Shown piece after piece: positions 1 through 16,105 of a stretch of 64,000 nucleotides of DNA (its first letter is position 1; every line of letters begins with the position of its first letter). The stretch comes from Ficedula albicollis. Taxonomy: Eukaryota > Chordata > Aves > Passeriformes > Muscicapidae. Position numbers and translations under genes: made by a program. Location of the stretch: positions 1,374,350 to 1,438,349 of the forward strand of contig NC_021676.1 of the NCBI RefSeq assembly GCF_000247815.1. The letters run 5' to 3'. The notes beneath the pieces were generated by a model. The model was not told the origin of the DNA and did no database searches. It saw only the letters and a list, made by a program, of their open reading frames with translations.

Positions 1-1279
1 CACTGGATCACTTGCTTTTAGTGCTCACCATTAAATGAAATCTAGCAAAATATTGAATATAAGTTGAATACTTCTTTTTTTTTTTGTATTTTAGGAACCA
101 AGTTTTGCACTTCTATCATGACCTTAAATTTCATGTATTTTTTCTTATAATAAAATGTTTTACCATGCTTATTCTTGCAGATTTCATGAAGAAATTTACT
201 ATTGTTTGCACTATTCTTTATGCTCACCAGCTAATCTTTTTTTTTTTTTGCTTTACTAATTCAATTGAATTAAACTGAGTTACAATACCATTACTGCTAA
301 CAATTTCTGAAACATTTCAAATTTCTCTGTTAAGTGACTCCCTATATATTACATGGATACTTGAAATCTTAGTGCATTTTAATATTCCCTCAACATCAGC
401 TGCTTCACAATCAAACTTTTGTTTCTTTCTTTATTCTTAACGTGTCTGTTCAGATAACATTGTTATCACTAGTTCCTACATGCTCCTTTATTGATGAGAC
501 TTGTCTTTTTCACAGGATTAGCTCTCAAATAGCCATGGATTGTTCCACAAATTCCCTCACTAGGCAATGCAGTATTGTCATCCAAAAATATATTTGAAAT
601 AATATAGTTATCACAGTCAAAATCTCCGGAATAAAATTCTTCCACGCAGTCAAAATCTCCGGAATAAAATTCCTCCACGATCAAAGTTCTGGCTCTCTTG
701 CAGATTTTTTCCCTCTAAATCAGCAATGCATTTTTCTATCTGCTTTCCCTAACTGCCCTCCAGGGCTTTAATAACTGGATTGCTTTATTGTTCTTATCTA
801 TTAGAGCTTCTTATGCATCAGCCAAAGTACAGCCTGAATTCACTGCCACTGCCCAACACCATCTCACACCAGCATCAAAACATTGCTTTGCTGCTTCTTG
901 TTCATCCCACAACAAATCTGATGGTTTTCAATGTTAACTTTTTAGTGATTTTTCTTCCTGGAGAAGCTCTGATTTCTGTTTAGCAGACTGCATTTGGTAT
1001 GGCCCTCGAGACAAAAGGAAGTGATTTTTCTCTTCACTTTTTCATTAATTCTAATAGGTGAAGCCTTAAGGGGCCCAGGTTGGGCTGTGTCTTTATTTTT
1101 ATTTCACATCTAGCCTAGAACTGTGTGCTACACAATTCACATCAGCCAGCTGTGTCCCCTCAGGACCCCTGGGTGGCTCTGACCAGCAGTGCCACCAATG
1201 TCCCTTCCCACAGGAATGCCAAAATCCTGAGCCAGCAGAGTCCTCTGCACCCTGGGCCACCAGGGAAAGAGCTCCTGCA
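1..1279. other. AT-rich unique DNA, no gene recognised
   Basis: Mostly AT-rich sequence with short T runs near positions 74-85 and 237-249. Open frames here are under 75 codons and show no domain, signal peptide or splice context that I recognise. The only structure I can support is the 33-bp tandem duplication listed separately. It could be intronic or intergenic. Confidence 0.6.
614..679. repeat. 33-bp two-copy tandem duplication
   Basis: Two adjacent 33-bp copies (614-646 and 647-679), each beginning CAGTCAAAATCTCC, differ at one base (TTCTTCC versus TTCCTCC). The unit is a multiple of three, so a minus-strand open frame shows a repeated 11-residue peptide. I read that as a by-product of the repeat and not as evidence of coding. 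Confidence 0.9.
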
Positions 1280-2526
<1,247 letters not shown>

Positions 2527-2660
2527 ATGGGATGGGATGGGATGGGATGGGATGGGATGGGATGGGATGGGATAGGCATGAGGATGGGATGAGGATTAGG
2601 AGGAGGATGAGGATGGCATAAGGATGAGGATGGGGATGAAGATTGGATGAGGATGAGGTG
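2527..2660. repeat. GGGAT repeat, perfect then degenerate
   Basis: Pure GGGAT continues to about 2575, then decays into GGAT/GAGGAT variants such as GAGGATGAGGATGG up to about 2660. The graded decay at this end contrasts with the regular 41-bp order on the other side of the poly-C tract, and GGGATAAT variants are absent here. It is the right-hand edge of the same minisatellite. Confidence 0.85.
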
Positions 2661-4285
2661 GAAAGGCACTGCCAGGACTCTGTGAACAGCTGCAGATTTT
2701 GGAGCAGTGGGGGGAATGAAAGGGCCACAAGTGCCCCAGGATGCACATCCAGGAGCAGCAGCACTTCATTGCACCCCATGGTGACCCCAGGAACCCCTGT
2801 GCTGGAGGCTGAGGGAAACACAACACAAATGGTGAGATTTCCAGTGGTGCTTTAGCTCCCAACACACACAAACCAAATGATCTTCGTGATCACAGTGACT
2901 GTGCTACAGCTCCAGATGCTAAGAGTTGCCTTTGTTGCTGGTTTTTATCACAAAATGTGATAAAATACCCATTCAAGCCTTTTGTGGGGTAAGGAAAAAC
3001 TCTGGGGGACTGAGAGCTCATCCCTCTTGCCAGCAAATGGTTACTGTGGAATTACCAAAACACAGGATATAAAAGGTACCAGCCACTCGTTGGAGCCTTG
3101 TCCCCACTAAATCCTGCTCGTGATTAATTTCCACCATCAACATTAACAGGCTCAGCAGAGCCAAATCCCATTTAAATCTCAGCCCATGTACTTGGGCTTG
3201 CTCCTGCAATATGCTTCAGCTGTAGGGAGACAGGAACTCGTGTACCCAAAGTACATTAATTTTTAAAGGGTTGTCTGAGGGATGGCAGGATTTGGGCTTG
3301 GTTTATTTTGAAAAGCAGTTTATTTTTGTGCTGCAAAATCCAAGACCAAAATCTTGAAGACTAATATCCAGAGAGCACAAAACTGTGTGACAGTGGAAGA
3401 AGCCAAGCAAGGACAGATGAGGGTACTTTTCTATCAACTCCCTGTATGAAGAATCAACTTTTTCACCTTATCTGCTGTGAAATTAATCAGATTTTCACAT
3501 TATGATAGTACAAAGAGCTACCACCTGTGTAATTTCCTGAGCTCACTGGGTTTTCTTTTGTCTGGCACCTTCTGTGCTGCCCAGTGTCATTCCTGTTTTG
3601 TTCATAGGCTTTGACAGTGTGAGTACATTTTCTCTCCAGAGCAGACAGCCCCCAGCTGTAGCTTTCCACATTGTGAAGCTGACACCACACAAATCAAGAT
3701 GTGCCTTAAACTTGTCCTTGAAGTGCTTCACTTCTCTCCTGACCCCTCAGCTTTTCACTACAATTTTATACCAAACAAAAAAAGGGAGATTTCTAGCACC
3801 TTCCCAGCGTGTACAACCCATAAATAAATCAGAATAGATGAATCCACAGGAGGATCACTACAATAATATTTAATCATGCCCTCAGAATTCAGCTGTCAAA
3901 ATCTTTTCCCACAAATAGTCAGGTATATAAGGAGGGTAAACACAGAAACACCTGAGATCTTGATGAAATAACTACATGTTCTTCCAAATTTTGCAACTGC
4001 ATAGAGAAGCAGCAACTAAAGAGGACTTTGTTGAAAGTTATTTCTGTTTGAAGTTCATTGATTCTCATTCTGGATACTTTCATTTCACCAGGCAGTAGTT
4101 TTGGAGTAGTTTTACTATTGATCATCATCTGACACAGCAGGCTGCTGAGGAAAAAGTTAAACTAAGTACAACTAATGAGCAATAAAACTCCCTAGCACAG
4201 GCCCTGCAGTGGGCAATGCCTAAATGGGGTGGTTAGATGTTTACAAAGACCCAATCAGATCCATACCCAGACAGTGCCCCATCAA

Positions 4286-4339
4286 ATTGATAAAAAGAGA
4301 GAAACTGATAAAAAGACAGAAATTGATAAAAAGAGAGAA
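4286..4339. repeat. 18-bp unit, three tandem copies
   Basis: Three 18-bp copies of an ATTGATAAAAAGAGAGAA-type unit. The middle copy has ACTG for ATTG and GACAG for GAGAG. A short purine-rich tandem repeat with no gene nearby. Confidence 0.85.
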
Positions 4340-7300
4340 TTTCACCCAGTGTTGAAATGCATACCCTACTATATGAATTAGTTCTGGAGAAAAAAAAAAT
4401 AGTAGGAATTGTTCAAAGGATCCTCATTTTTTACTTTATATCCTTCTTTCCACCCATAGAAAATGTAATACCTTCTGTCTTTAGCCAAAATTAGCAATGT
4501 CCTGTATTAAATTAATGATTTAATTGCAGATGAAGGCACTGATAACTGTTTCCATGGACTTTCAATCCATGTGAAACTGTTTCTACATTAAAGATTCTTT
4601 CCCCTTTTCTGCTACTTTTCCCCCCTAATTCTTCAGCATTTCATCTGTTTGTCAAATGTGGCTTGGACCTTACTGTTTCCTTCCTTTCCAATGAAAATGT
4701 AATTAATTCCTGCAGGACTCAATTAAGATTTTGAGTGCAAATCGTGCTGCAGGAGTGGCACGAGGAGGGCTGGTGCAGTGCCAGGGTCACTGCTCCACCT
4801 GTGGGACCACAAACACCCTGAGCCTGGCATCAGGCCAGAGAGGGCCACATTTGTAAATTTGCTTTTTCTTGTTGCGCAGTAATGAAATTTACAGCAATCT
4901 GTCAAAATACGCAGCTAAGTAAATATGACTTGAAATATTAAAGCATTAATATCACACAGAGGAACGTTTTGAGACTTTCTAGCATCACAATATTGGAAGA
5001 GACAACGACCATCTTCTGAGAGCCAGCTAATTAGCAAAAAAGAGCATGATTAGAAGTGTTCCTGAGAAAGTTTTCCCTGCAGATTTTGAGGAAACCAGTG
5101 GTGTCAAAGAGAGCTTGGGTTTCCCAAGAGCTTGAGAAGAGTCAAATAAGGGGAATACAAGATGGAAAGACAAAAAATGGAACTTTTTGAAAGCTGAGGA
5201 AAAGCCTGAATAGACAAGTCTAATGAAAGGAGATAAAATCTTATAGACCAGAGTAGAAATATTTGAGAAGTAGATCCAAGATGAAATCCTCAGGCTACAT
5301 GGGCTCCCATATGATCTGGGTAAGAAAGAGCTGGTTAATTTTCTTGAAAATTGGATTGCAAAAGCTTAACAGCTTGCAGTTGAAGATGACCCACTTTGCG
5401 TTAAAAAGGCAGACAAAAACCTTTAGAATGATAAAAGAAGGGAGAAAAAAGAGAAAAAGAAAGAAATCCTGAGTAGAAGGCAGGAGGATGCTCAGATCAG
5501 AGATTCGAGGGAAGGATCCTCCTCAAGGCAGCCCATAAGGACAGTCACCTCATCTAGGAGATATTCATTCATATTTCCTTTAATTTCTCCTATTTCTTGT
5601 TCTTTCTGTCTCACAGCAGCAAAGATTCAAACCAACCAAAGAAGAGAAGTGAGGGACCTTTCCACCCCTGTCTCACAGGAATCAGGGTTTCCCGTCTGCT
5701 CCCCAGACAAGATTGGGAAGTGCAGGATGTGCAATCCTGTGGCACAGACCCCACACCTGCCTCAGCATTTCCTGGGGTTTCAGAGACATTCAGAGTTCCA
5801 GAGCTCTGAAAAACTCCCAGCAGAAGACACAGCCTAGTAGATAATGGTATTAACGAGGCTTCATAATTGAGTTTTCAATCTCTTTTACAAAAACACCTCA
5901 TTGACTAAAAAATGTCCAGTCAGCTCCAGACTGGGCTCTTCACCACTGAATATCAAATGGTATCAAATGACAACAAACATCCCATTTAAAAGTGAAAATG
6001 ACCACAAGTGTCCTGATTTGTACAAACCTGCACCTGTTCAGCAGCTCTGGAGATGAGAGCTGAGATATTGATATGAAAACTGAAACCAGCAAATCCCTCT
6101 GACCTTACTTTCACCATACTCTGCTCAGCAGCCAACTCTTTTCTCCTTTTTTCCATTTCCAAATTCCTTGACAGTCCTCCCAAATCACACAAACCTCCCA
6201 AACCCACAACCTCTCAACAGCTTTTTCAAAGGAGTTCTGCATTCGACACCTGCTGGGAAGATGCAAAGAAACCTCTGAGACTGTGACATGTTGGATTAAA
6301 GTGCCCAAAAAATCTGCTATTCTTACCTGGCTTCTACTGCTATTAGGAGAGACAGAAAGAAAGAACTGGAACTTTTTATAGATAACTGTGGGAATTTCAC
6401 ACTTCAAGGGTTTTCCTCATATCAATGTTCTAATTCATTTCCACTTAGATAAATGAACACAGGATTATGCAACACCTCATAGCTGAACAGCTGCCTCAAA
6501 ATCTTAATTAAAACATTCCGAACATTATTAGTTTTCAAACTTTCCAAACCCAGTTTTTTTGCAATTCTACCTGTAGTCTGTTGGTCTGCTCTAGGTGCCA
6601 TTCTCAATTGTTATTTGTAGATGATTTTTCTCCCATGTACCACATTATCCCATTTCTTCAGAGAAGGACTGACACTGCTAATTTAAACCACCATTTATCC
6701 CATGTATTCAGTTTTAAGATATATAATTGACCTACAGTTGGAATAGTCAATGCCCAGATTTCTTTGAAAGTCCTATATAAATATACAGTCTGATTTACCA
6801 CATTGAGATTTTTATTTAAATGAAACATGTTGTTTCTCACTGCGAATGTAATGAAGGGAAAAAGAGAAGATAATTCAGCTTGAATACATAATTAGAGAGC
6901 TACTTCAATGAATTTTGAAAAGATTCTCAGACTTCTTTTGGGGGTTTTTTTGTTTCATTTTTAAATACTTTTAAAGATTTTTGAAATGGTTAGTTGGAGA
7001 ACATTGGCCTGCATTGAAAAATATAAAGCAGAGTGCATAATCTAAGGAATAAAGCATTTGTGATAATTATTTGAATTTTTGTTTTTAGATTGTCAAATCA
7101 AGTGTGTCTTAAACTAGGCTCTTTTGAGTGTACTTAATGAAAAAAATTTCTATTTCAGCAGGTAATTTTTCAGGTGATTTGCTTGCAGCAAAACAAAATG
7201 CTCAGCTAAAAGGATAATAGAAAACCCACCGTGTTATTTCCATTTTTTAAGAAATAAGTATTGTTATGGTTAGAAATGAGTGATTTCTTTATTGGTGACA

Positions 7301-7491
7301 GAAAAAACAAGGCAGGGCCAGATTTCTTTCTGCTCAGGTAATGAATTCTGCATCTTGCAATTCACTTAATTGAGTGACTGTCAGTGTTAGAATCCTGGGC
7401 TTTGACCCAGTTCTTTCCTTTGCCTTCCAGACTGACATTCCCACTCCACAACATGCAAGAACCCCAACTCCATCTACAGTGTGATACAGAG

Positions 7492-7547
7492 AAAGAATAA
7501 AGTAACTTTCAAACTGTGTAAAGAATAAAATAACTTCTAAACTGCGT
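7492..7547. repeat. 28-bp two-copy tandem duplication
   Basis: Copies at 7492-7519 and 7520-7547, both starting AAAGAATAAA and ending AAACTG(T/C)GT, with a few substitutions between them. It is more diverged than the duplications at 33.3 and 57.6 kb, so probably older. Confidence 0.85.
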
Positions 7548-8026
7548 AAAATTTCTCAGATGTCTCAGTGCTTGAAAGTGCCACATACCCTTGGGTATAA
7601 ATTTTTAATTCAGTTCACCAAGATCTCACCACTCTTCACATCCACTTTCATGCCATGATATTTTATTTTCTAAATGTTTGACAAAGTTACTTTCTGCATA
7701 AAGTTTGGGTCAGAATGACAGGACTAGATATCTTTGGGTCTCTATCTCAATTTCTGCTCAGATGTATTTGTGTTCTGCAGTACCAACACCTTCACAGTCC
7801 TTCCTGAACTCCCCTGGCAAAGTTGTTCTTCCCCCTAAACCCCTGCATGAAATGTGCTTTCAGCTCAGTCTCTGAAGGCAAATTCCTGCAGCTCAGATTA
7901 ACCCAGCTCTCTCTCTTGGAGGTGATTATTTTGTCCTTTCCACAGAAACACAAAGCAATTTGGGGCTGCATGGAGCCAGAAGTGCTGTGAGAGGTCACAG
8001 AGGGGCTGCAGCCCCAGGGGGACACT

Positions 8027-8100
8027 GAGCTGGGTGGGAGCAGGAGCAGCAGGTTTGGGTTGGGAGCTGGGTGGGAGCAGGAGCAGCAGGTTTGGGCTGT
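8027..8100. repeat. 37-bp two-copy tandem duplication
   Basis: Copies start at 8027 and 8064 with GAGCTGGGTGGGAGCAGG and end in a GGTTTGGG segment. They are nearly identical. The unit is G-rich on + and lies about 245 bp left of the 662-bp poly-C tract. Confidence 0.9.
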
Positions 8101-8343
8101 GTTGGGCTGCAATACAGGGTGTGACAGAAATGTGGATTCTGTCCCCATCTGCTGCAGCCGGGTGGGGCAGTGCCCCTGATCTCCTGGCACACATTATCTG
8201 CTCATGGGCCAGCTTTAAACCAGCTGGGCAATCATCTTTATCTTCCCACAGCCCATCCTCCCTCCAGGAGATATCTCCTGTTCATGGCCACTGAGTCCCA
8301 GGGCATGGCTGATAAAATTACATCATCCCATGGGAGATGCTCC

Positions 8344-9006
<663 letters not shown>

Positions 9007-10884
9007 ATAATAATAATTTGGAGGAAGGGGGTTTACATTCTCCATTTCAAAGAGAAGCTTCTGCCTCTATTGGCAGACACCTGTCCTGCAAAGCAGGGCA
9101 GGGGCAGATTTTTGGCTCCTGCTGCTTGCCACCACCTCTGGACAGAGCTGGGCTGCTGGGGAGCAGCTGAGGCAGTTCCAGAGCACAGCAGAAGCTGCTC
9201 TCCTTGTTCCTCTGTTGTGTTATCAACCAGAGAGCTCCTGGAGACACAACTGGAGGCACTTTTGTGGCTCCCCTGTGCCACTGCCCATCTCCTCACCCCA
9301 ACATCAGCATCCATCCTCCCTCACCCCAGCTTTGCTTCCAGCCAGCCCTGGAGCACCTCAGCCATTCCTGAAGTGCTCATTACAGCCATTAAATTCCCCC
9401 CAAACAACAATGCAGCACAAAAAAACCAGCACAGAATGTAAAAAGCAGCAAAACCCCAAAGAAAAAGGCCTGGGGCTCTGAGCAGCCACTGGCACTCTGC
9501 AGCTCTTACACCAGCCCTGGCTCACTGGGATTCCTTTCTGGGCTGCTGTAAAGTCCTTAAGCCCTGTTATTTGGACACAAAATATAGGCAGCAGTGAATA
9601 CCCGTGAGCATCACAAATTATCCAAAAGTAAACTTTTTAGAAATGCAAAGGTTTTTTGGTTTTTTTTTTCAAAATAAATCTCTGCTTAAGCTCTCAGACT
9701 GGGGTGACAAACACCAGCAAACCAGAGCCATCCACTGACCTACAGCACACAGGACAAACAGAACAACTGTGAAAACTGCAAGTACCACACTGTCAGAAAG
9801 GACAGAAATCTGCAGGGAAATGTTCTTTTTCCATGAAGATAAAATCACATTACACTTTCACAAGAAGAATCCAAAGCCCTCTAAGCAGCGGAGCAATCGG
9901 CAAAATTTGAATCCAAGTCAGCAAAATAAAATCATTAACATCAATTTATATCCTTCAAGTCCTACCTTGTCTTCCTAGATCTTGATTATGAAGCTCCATC
10001 AGTGCCCTGGATGGGAAGAGAAGGGAGAGCAATGCTTAGTACACAAAAACTATTGCAAGTGATAAATAAGAACTGTCAGCAGGAGTTTAATTTCAATTTA
10101 GCAGTTAAACATTTCAATTCTCTATCAGCAACACAACTAAAATTTAACTCTAATGAGAAAATTATTTTTCTAACTTTACAGCATAGAAGAAAAATGTGTT
10201 AACTCATTCTGGTGCCATAAAGCCTCTGCTGTTGTGACAATTTTGGGTTTTATATATTTTCAAGATTTCAAAGTTGTTTTTCCCCCAAACAGAAAGGGAT
10301 GACTCTTGTGCCTTTTGGCAGCAAAGTACTTGAGATTTTATTTCAAATCAGAAAACGGTGTTTGTTAGGACAATGCAGAAAACATCAAGACAAAATCACC
10401 CAACCGAGTACTTTGTGTTTTGTGCAGTCATTTGTGTCCAGGCAAAAGGAACCCACACTCCCATCACGACAAGAGGAACCAACTCCCAACAAAAATCATT
10501 ATCAGGCACAACTTGAATCCACTTTGCAAGGAGAAGAATCCACACTACATCACAGGCAGTCAAGGTATGAGATACAAAATGAAGCACAATGAATAATTAT
10601 CTTCATAGAAAACACAGTTCAGCCAATCAGCACCATCAAAATGGAACAATTTCCAGATCTCTGGAAAGCTTTCTCCTTTGTCTACAAACCATTCCTCTGC
10701 TGCCTCAACAACAAACACGAGCTCCTCCTGCAATTTCTATTCATGCTACTCAATTAAAATCCACTTGAAAACATCTATCTATCAATTCAGCAGATTATTC
10801 AAGCAAAAATATTTAAAAAAAAAAGTGGGAGAAAGAGTGAAATCCTGAGCTCAATAATTGCAGATACAGCTCACTTTATTTTGA

Positions 10885-11035
10885 CCAATGAGTTCTTAAT
10901 TGTTTAGCCTGGTAAGATGAGAGTCAATTAGTACTTCTTTAATAGACTAATCCTTCTGCTTTTAATTGTCATATCAATAATACTGGCATATCCCTAAAGA
11001 AAAGTCAATAGTTATTATATCAGCTAATTAAAATC
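10885..11035. promoter_or_regulatory. Candidate enhancer-like stretch dense in homeodomain-type sites
   Basis: Within about 150 bp lie a CCAAT (10885-10889), TTAATTG (10896-10902), CAATTA (10925-10930), CTAATCC (10947-10953, an OTX/bicoid-type core), TTAATTG again (10962-10968) and CTAATTA (11024-11030). Such density of TAAT-core motifs is typical of conserved developmental enhancers, but AT-rich DNA also produces these cores by chance. Motifs are seen; function is inferred and needs cross-species conservation. Confidence 0.22.
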
Positions 11036-12758
11036 TGACTTCAAAGGTAACTCACTGAAGGTGCTGTTCAGAAATTCAAGCTCTTAGAACTAAAACAACT
11101 CTTCATGGGACAGGGTAGGGGAGGCTCATTTTCTTCTGTGAATCCACCAGAAATGTGTGGCTCTTCTTACTACTAGAAGTGACTTTTTGATTGGCAGAAT
11201 GAGAAGAACAGTAAAACAGATGGGTCTCCCGTGAAGCTGCACAAGATTCCCACTGGATAATATAAAATGCTGACAGATAACAAAGGAATTCCACACTTGT
11301 TATTCACTGCAGATTAAATTTTAAATATTGTCTGAGCAAGCCAAGCATTTAAACCAATTTTCCCAGCACGGAATTATAAAATAAAATAACCTGAGATGGG
11401 AAATGATTTTTTGAGGATACAGGTCTATTAATGATTTTTAAAAAAATCGTATTTTCCATAACGAGAGCAGGAGCACTACGAGGATGTTTCACATTCTTCT
11501 GCTGATCCTGAGTGTGAGAAGCACTTCAGGCAGCCTGGGGAGTCTGCAGCAGCACCATGTGTGTTACCTGCTGAGGAGAACACTCCAAAGACACAAAAAA
11601 GATCAAATATTCCATGTGCCACGTTGGACTTCTCAGAATGATGCTACTGAAATACTTGTTTTATGGATTAGAAAGAGCCCAAAACAGTGGCTAGGATAGA
11701 GTTTGATATTTGAGCCTTAGCCAAAATTGCTGCTATTTTTTTCTGTTTTACTAGCAGATAATAAAAAACTATTAAAAAGAAATAAAAATCTAGGAACTCT
11801 GAAACTCCAGGATTTATGATTGCACTCAATCTTTATAGTAAAACTGAAAAGCAAAAAAAAACTAAGTGAAAACTTTTTTTTTTTCTAAAGAGACAGGGGA
11901 CAAACCAATCAGAGAATTAGCATCTCTAAATGAATGTGCAATAGAGAAAAAGTGGGAGGGGAGAAAGAGCAGCAGGAATTAACAGGAGGAACAATTTTGG
12001 AGATGGATGATCAATGATGTTTTTGGAAACACAGTAGTTTGTGGAGATTAAAGGAAACTCTGAAGTGCCTGAGCTAAATAACCCTGTATTTGAAGCTGAG
12101 CAGCATGAAAAGCTGAGATTCTTCTCCCACTACATACAATACTTCACAGGTCAATTTATAAATAAATTATATGGATAATTGGGCCATGAGCTCATAGACA
12201 GATGTATTCGTGGTGCACCATACAAATACACCTCAATTCCTGCCTGAGCAGTAGCTAAAGCAACTTCTGCTAGGATTTACAACACAGAACTGACCTGATG
12301 AGTTTCATAAAGGAGACTCTAAATGCACAGGAGAAAATGAAATACCATTAACACACACCTTCAAATACGTATGTTCTACATGAAATGACTTCATATGCAG
12401 CTTAACACAGGTATTAAGTACAATTCTGTTATATTTAGAGAAGATAATTCTGTCCTGATAAAACCAATCAGATGAAAGTAAAGTAAACCATCAAGAACTT
12501 GCTATGAAAGAAGTAGAAGAACAAAACAAATCATAAATGCCAAATTCTTAATGTTCTACAACAGCACAAAGTGTTAGATCATCTCTAAAGGTGAAGACAA
12601 GATGTACAAACTAATGAGCTCAAATTTGGGCAAAGAGAACTGATGGGAATAAATAAATAAATTTTTCTATATCCTTGATCCTTCAGCTTCAGGGATATAA
12701 ATTTCTAACAATTTAAATAGGGTTTTTTTCTAAAAAATGTTGATGGTGTTAGGATTTT

Positions 12759-12880
12759 CACACACACACACATATATATACACACACAGATATATATATA
12801 CACACACACACATATATATGAATATGAATTCACCACACACAAGCATATAAATATACATATATATATGAATTCACACACAC
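12759..12880. repeat. Compound (CA)n/(TA)n microsatellite
   Basis: Alternating CACACA and TATATA blocks, with GAATTC-containing interruptions, over about 120 bp. It is a compound dinucleotide repeat. The open frame through it on - is an artefact of the repeat. Confidence 0.95.
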
Positions 12881-14255
12881 TACTAGTAAGTCTGGTTGGA
12901 TGTTTTACCATAATAAAAAATGGGAAGAGAAGCAATTTGTGCTGTCTAGGAAAAAATAACTTCAGTGCTTCTCCATGCAAAATCCACCCATTTGCTTCCT
13001 GCACTCTACCACATTGTTTTCATGGTTAGAAGAGCTAAAAAGCCAGCCTAAAAAAATTACATTATTGCAGCCCTGGAACAGATTGCTTAGGGAAGGTGTG
13101 AAGTTACTATCATTAGAGATCTTTTAGTATGAGTTTTGCCAGCATCTATTTGTGCTTTGATTCCATCTTGCATGAGGAGAGGGCCCAGGGAGGCTCCTGA
13201 GGTCCCTCCCTCCCTGCAGCTCCACTTTTTCACTTCGTGCCACGGAATGCAGGAGAGAAGTCAGAGCAAGTGCAATGGGATTTTTATTCATAGCAAATAA
13301 TACTTATGAAAATAGAATGCAGGAGGCCTATCCATCACCTCTGTGATTTGACTACTAAACCACAATACTTCAAAGCACATAATCTCTTCCCTCATGACCC
13401 AGTAATGTGTTCAGGAAAAACTGCAAGAGCCAGAGATTTATTCCACTTCCAAGCCGTGTAGTTTGTTGTACGAACCAACCAGAGCACAATATATATTAGA
13501 ATTAAACCCTGTCCACCTCTTCAGAAACTACTCCAGGAAATTCATATCAAATCTGTCTGCTGCAGTTAGTTTTTGTGACAGAACCATTACAGAGAAATAA
13601 AGTGTCACTGGTGAAAGGAATGTCAAGCTGCTTTGAATTGGCTAAACAGCATCTGATGTCCTCCAGGATTAGAGTGCATTCTGACCCTGCCCTGCCAATC
13701 TGTTTAGCTCCTGACGCTTCAGCAGATGGGGTCAGAGCAGGGATTTCTCCTGCAATGCCAAATGACCTAGAAAAGCCCGTGGCAAACTCTGGTGAGCGTC
13801 CTGGAGGCTGCAGAGACCTTGAACAGATGTGTGTGCATGGAGCCTCTTACACTGCCCAACAGGACTGCTCCCACCCCCTGGAAACCCAAATTCACACCCC
13901 TGGGTGGGTTTCTCGTGCACACGGAATTTTATAACAAATCTCCGTTTGCACCGTTTCTGATTTCACAGGAAACGCACACAGCGGTTCTGATTTCACCTTG
14001 AGATGGAACAGGGTCGTTTTTCACCGATCGTGGCATTTCATGGAAATCATCAGGGCTTGCTAGGCTAACAGTGCTCCTGGGGAAAGCCAAGAGGAGGTGA
14101 TAAAAATGAAAAACTCCTCTTCCAGCTCAAGAAGAGCATTCTGAGCAAACAGCACACTGAAGTGGTCACTGTGAGTAAAGAGGTTTCTTGGGATGTGCTT
14201 TAGCCAAGCTAACAGCAACGCACATATTCCAAGTCATCCCAAGTCAATAAACTAT

Positions 14256-14342
14256 TGTTTGTTTTGTTGGTTTTTCCTTGCTTTTTGTTTGTTTGTTTGT
14301 TTGGGTTTTTTTGGGTTTTTTTTTGTTTGTTTTTTTTTTTTT
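14256..14342. repeat. T-rich (TTTG)n microsatellite
   Basis: GTTT repeats followed by GGG-T7-type blocks and a T14 run. Read on -, it is an A-rich (CAAA)n tract with CCC interruptions, as often derives from a retrotransposon A-tail, but I see no element body beside it. A tract of very similar pattern on the other strand lies at 50.18-50.25 kb. Confidence 0.85.
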
Positions 14343-15429
14343 CAAACTCTGCTATTGCATTACAAAATTTATATCTCTGAAGACAGAAAAAATCACCGGG
14401 GAAAAAAAAAAAAAGCATGCTAAGCTGAGCAAAACAGACACAAAGTTTTAAGTTTGCCAAATGAGTAGATACAAAGAAACTGGAACAACGCGGGAGAGAA
14501 CATGATCTCAATAAAGATGTATTAATGCATTCTTTAAACTTTCAAAACTTGTGGTTTCAATGGGAGTACCAATCTAAAAATACCCAGGGCTGCAGAACCA
14601 TACATAAACAATGAACAGAAGAAGCTTTAGAAGCTGGAAGGTTTTATCAAGACTTTATTTCCCTTTTTTCTTAAGATAAATTGGTCTGTGCTCATGACTA
14701 ACGTTCATAAACGTATCATTTAAACCAAGAGAAACAACACAATCAAACATTCAATTCCTTCCAAACAAATAATGTTCCTGCAACAAAGCACCACTAAACT
14801 CCTCATAAAAAAACCTCTCTCCTGGAATATTCGTGTGTTTAATCTCCAACATCAGTGTGGGAGCTGCAGAAAATGGGAAAGCAAAGAGGAATGGGGGGAG
14901 AGAAGCAAAGCAGGGAACTGGTGGCAGATGAGGAGGCTGAACATCTCCAGCAGCTCTCTCCTGCTGCAGCATGTCAGTAACTCTGGAATATCTCAAATTA
15001 GCAGAAAAGGCTCGAAAGGAGGCAAAGGGGTGGGGACTGCACGTCCCAGAAGGAGATTTTGGAGTGTTGACAGCTCTGCTGGGGTCTGGTTTTACAGGCA
15101 GTCGTGGGGCAGGGACCAGCCCCAGGGAATGGAACATTACCAGGGGTGAGAACTGGAATTGTGGCTGCAGTGGGGTTGTGCCCAGTGAGGGCACCTGAGT
15201 GAGTGAGACACTCCAGCGGGGAAAGGAACTCTCAGCACCTGTGACAGCGTTTCCTATTTTCCCTCTAAGAAATAATCTCCTGCTTCTCTTTGTCCTCACT
15301 CCTACGTTTTCCCTGCCCCTTCTACATTAAAATATAATAAAATGGCATTTATTTCCCTATTTACAAAGTTGCTCTTCTGCACTTTCACTGAGCCATTATT
15401 TATCCATGAGCTTCCTTCCCCATGTTTTC

Positions 15430-16105
<676 letters not shown>

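Larger units (their letters stand above)
9007..15429. other. Unique DNA, no gene recognised
   Basis: Mostly AT-rich DNA with a GC-richer block around 14.9-15.2 kb. That block carries a 182-codon open frame on - (14751-15299) and overlapping open frames on +. None has a recognisable domain, and open frames on both strands are expected of GC-richer random sequence. Microsatellites and one candidate regulatory stretch are listed separately. Confidence 0.55.

Noticed and set aside
4548..4577. Small hairpin (GTTTC-CATGGA paired with TCCATG-GAAAC)
   Set aside because: The stem is about 11 bp with a bulge, too short for a microRNA precursor and of a size common by chance.
14751..15299. 182-codon open frame on -
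   Set aside because: No recognised domain, overlapping open frames on +, and a GC-richer patch that lowers stop frequency; no evidence of splicing or promoter.
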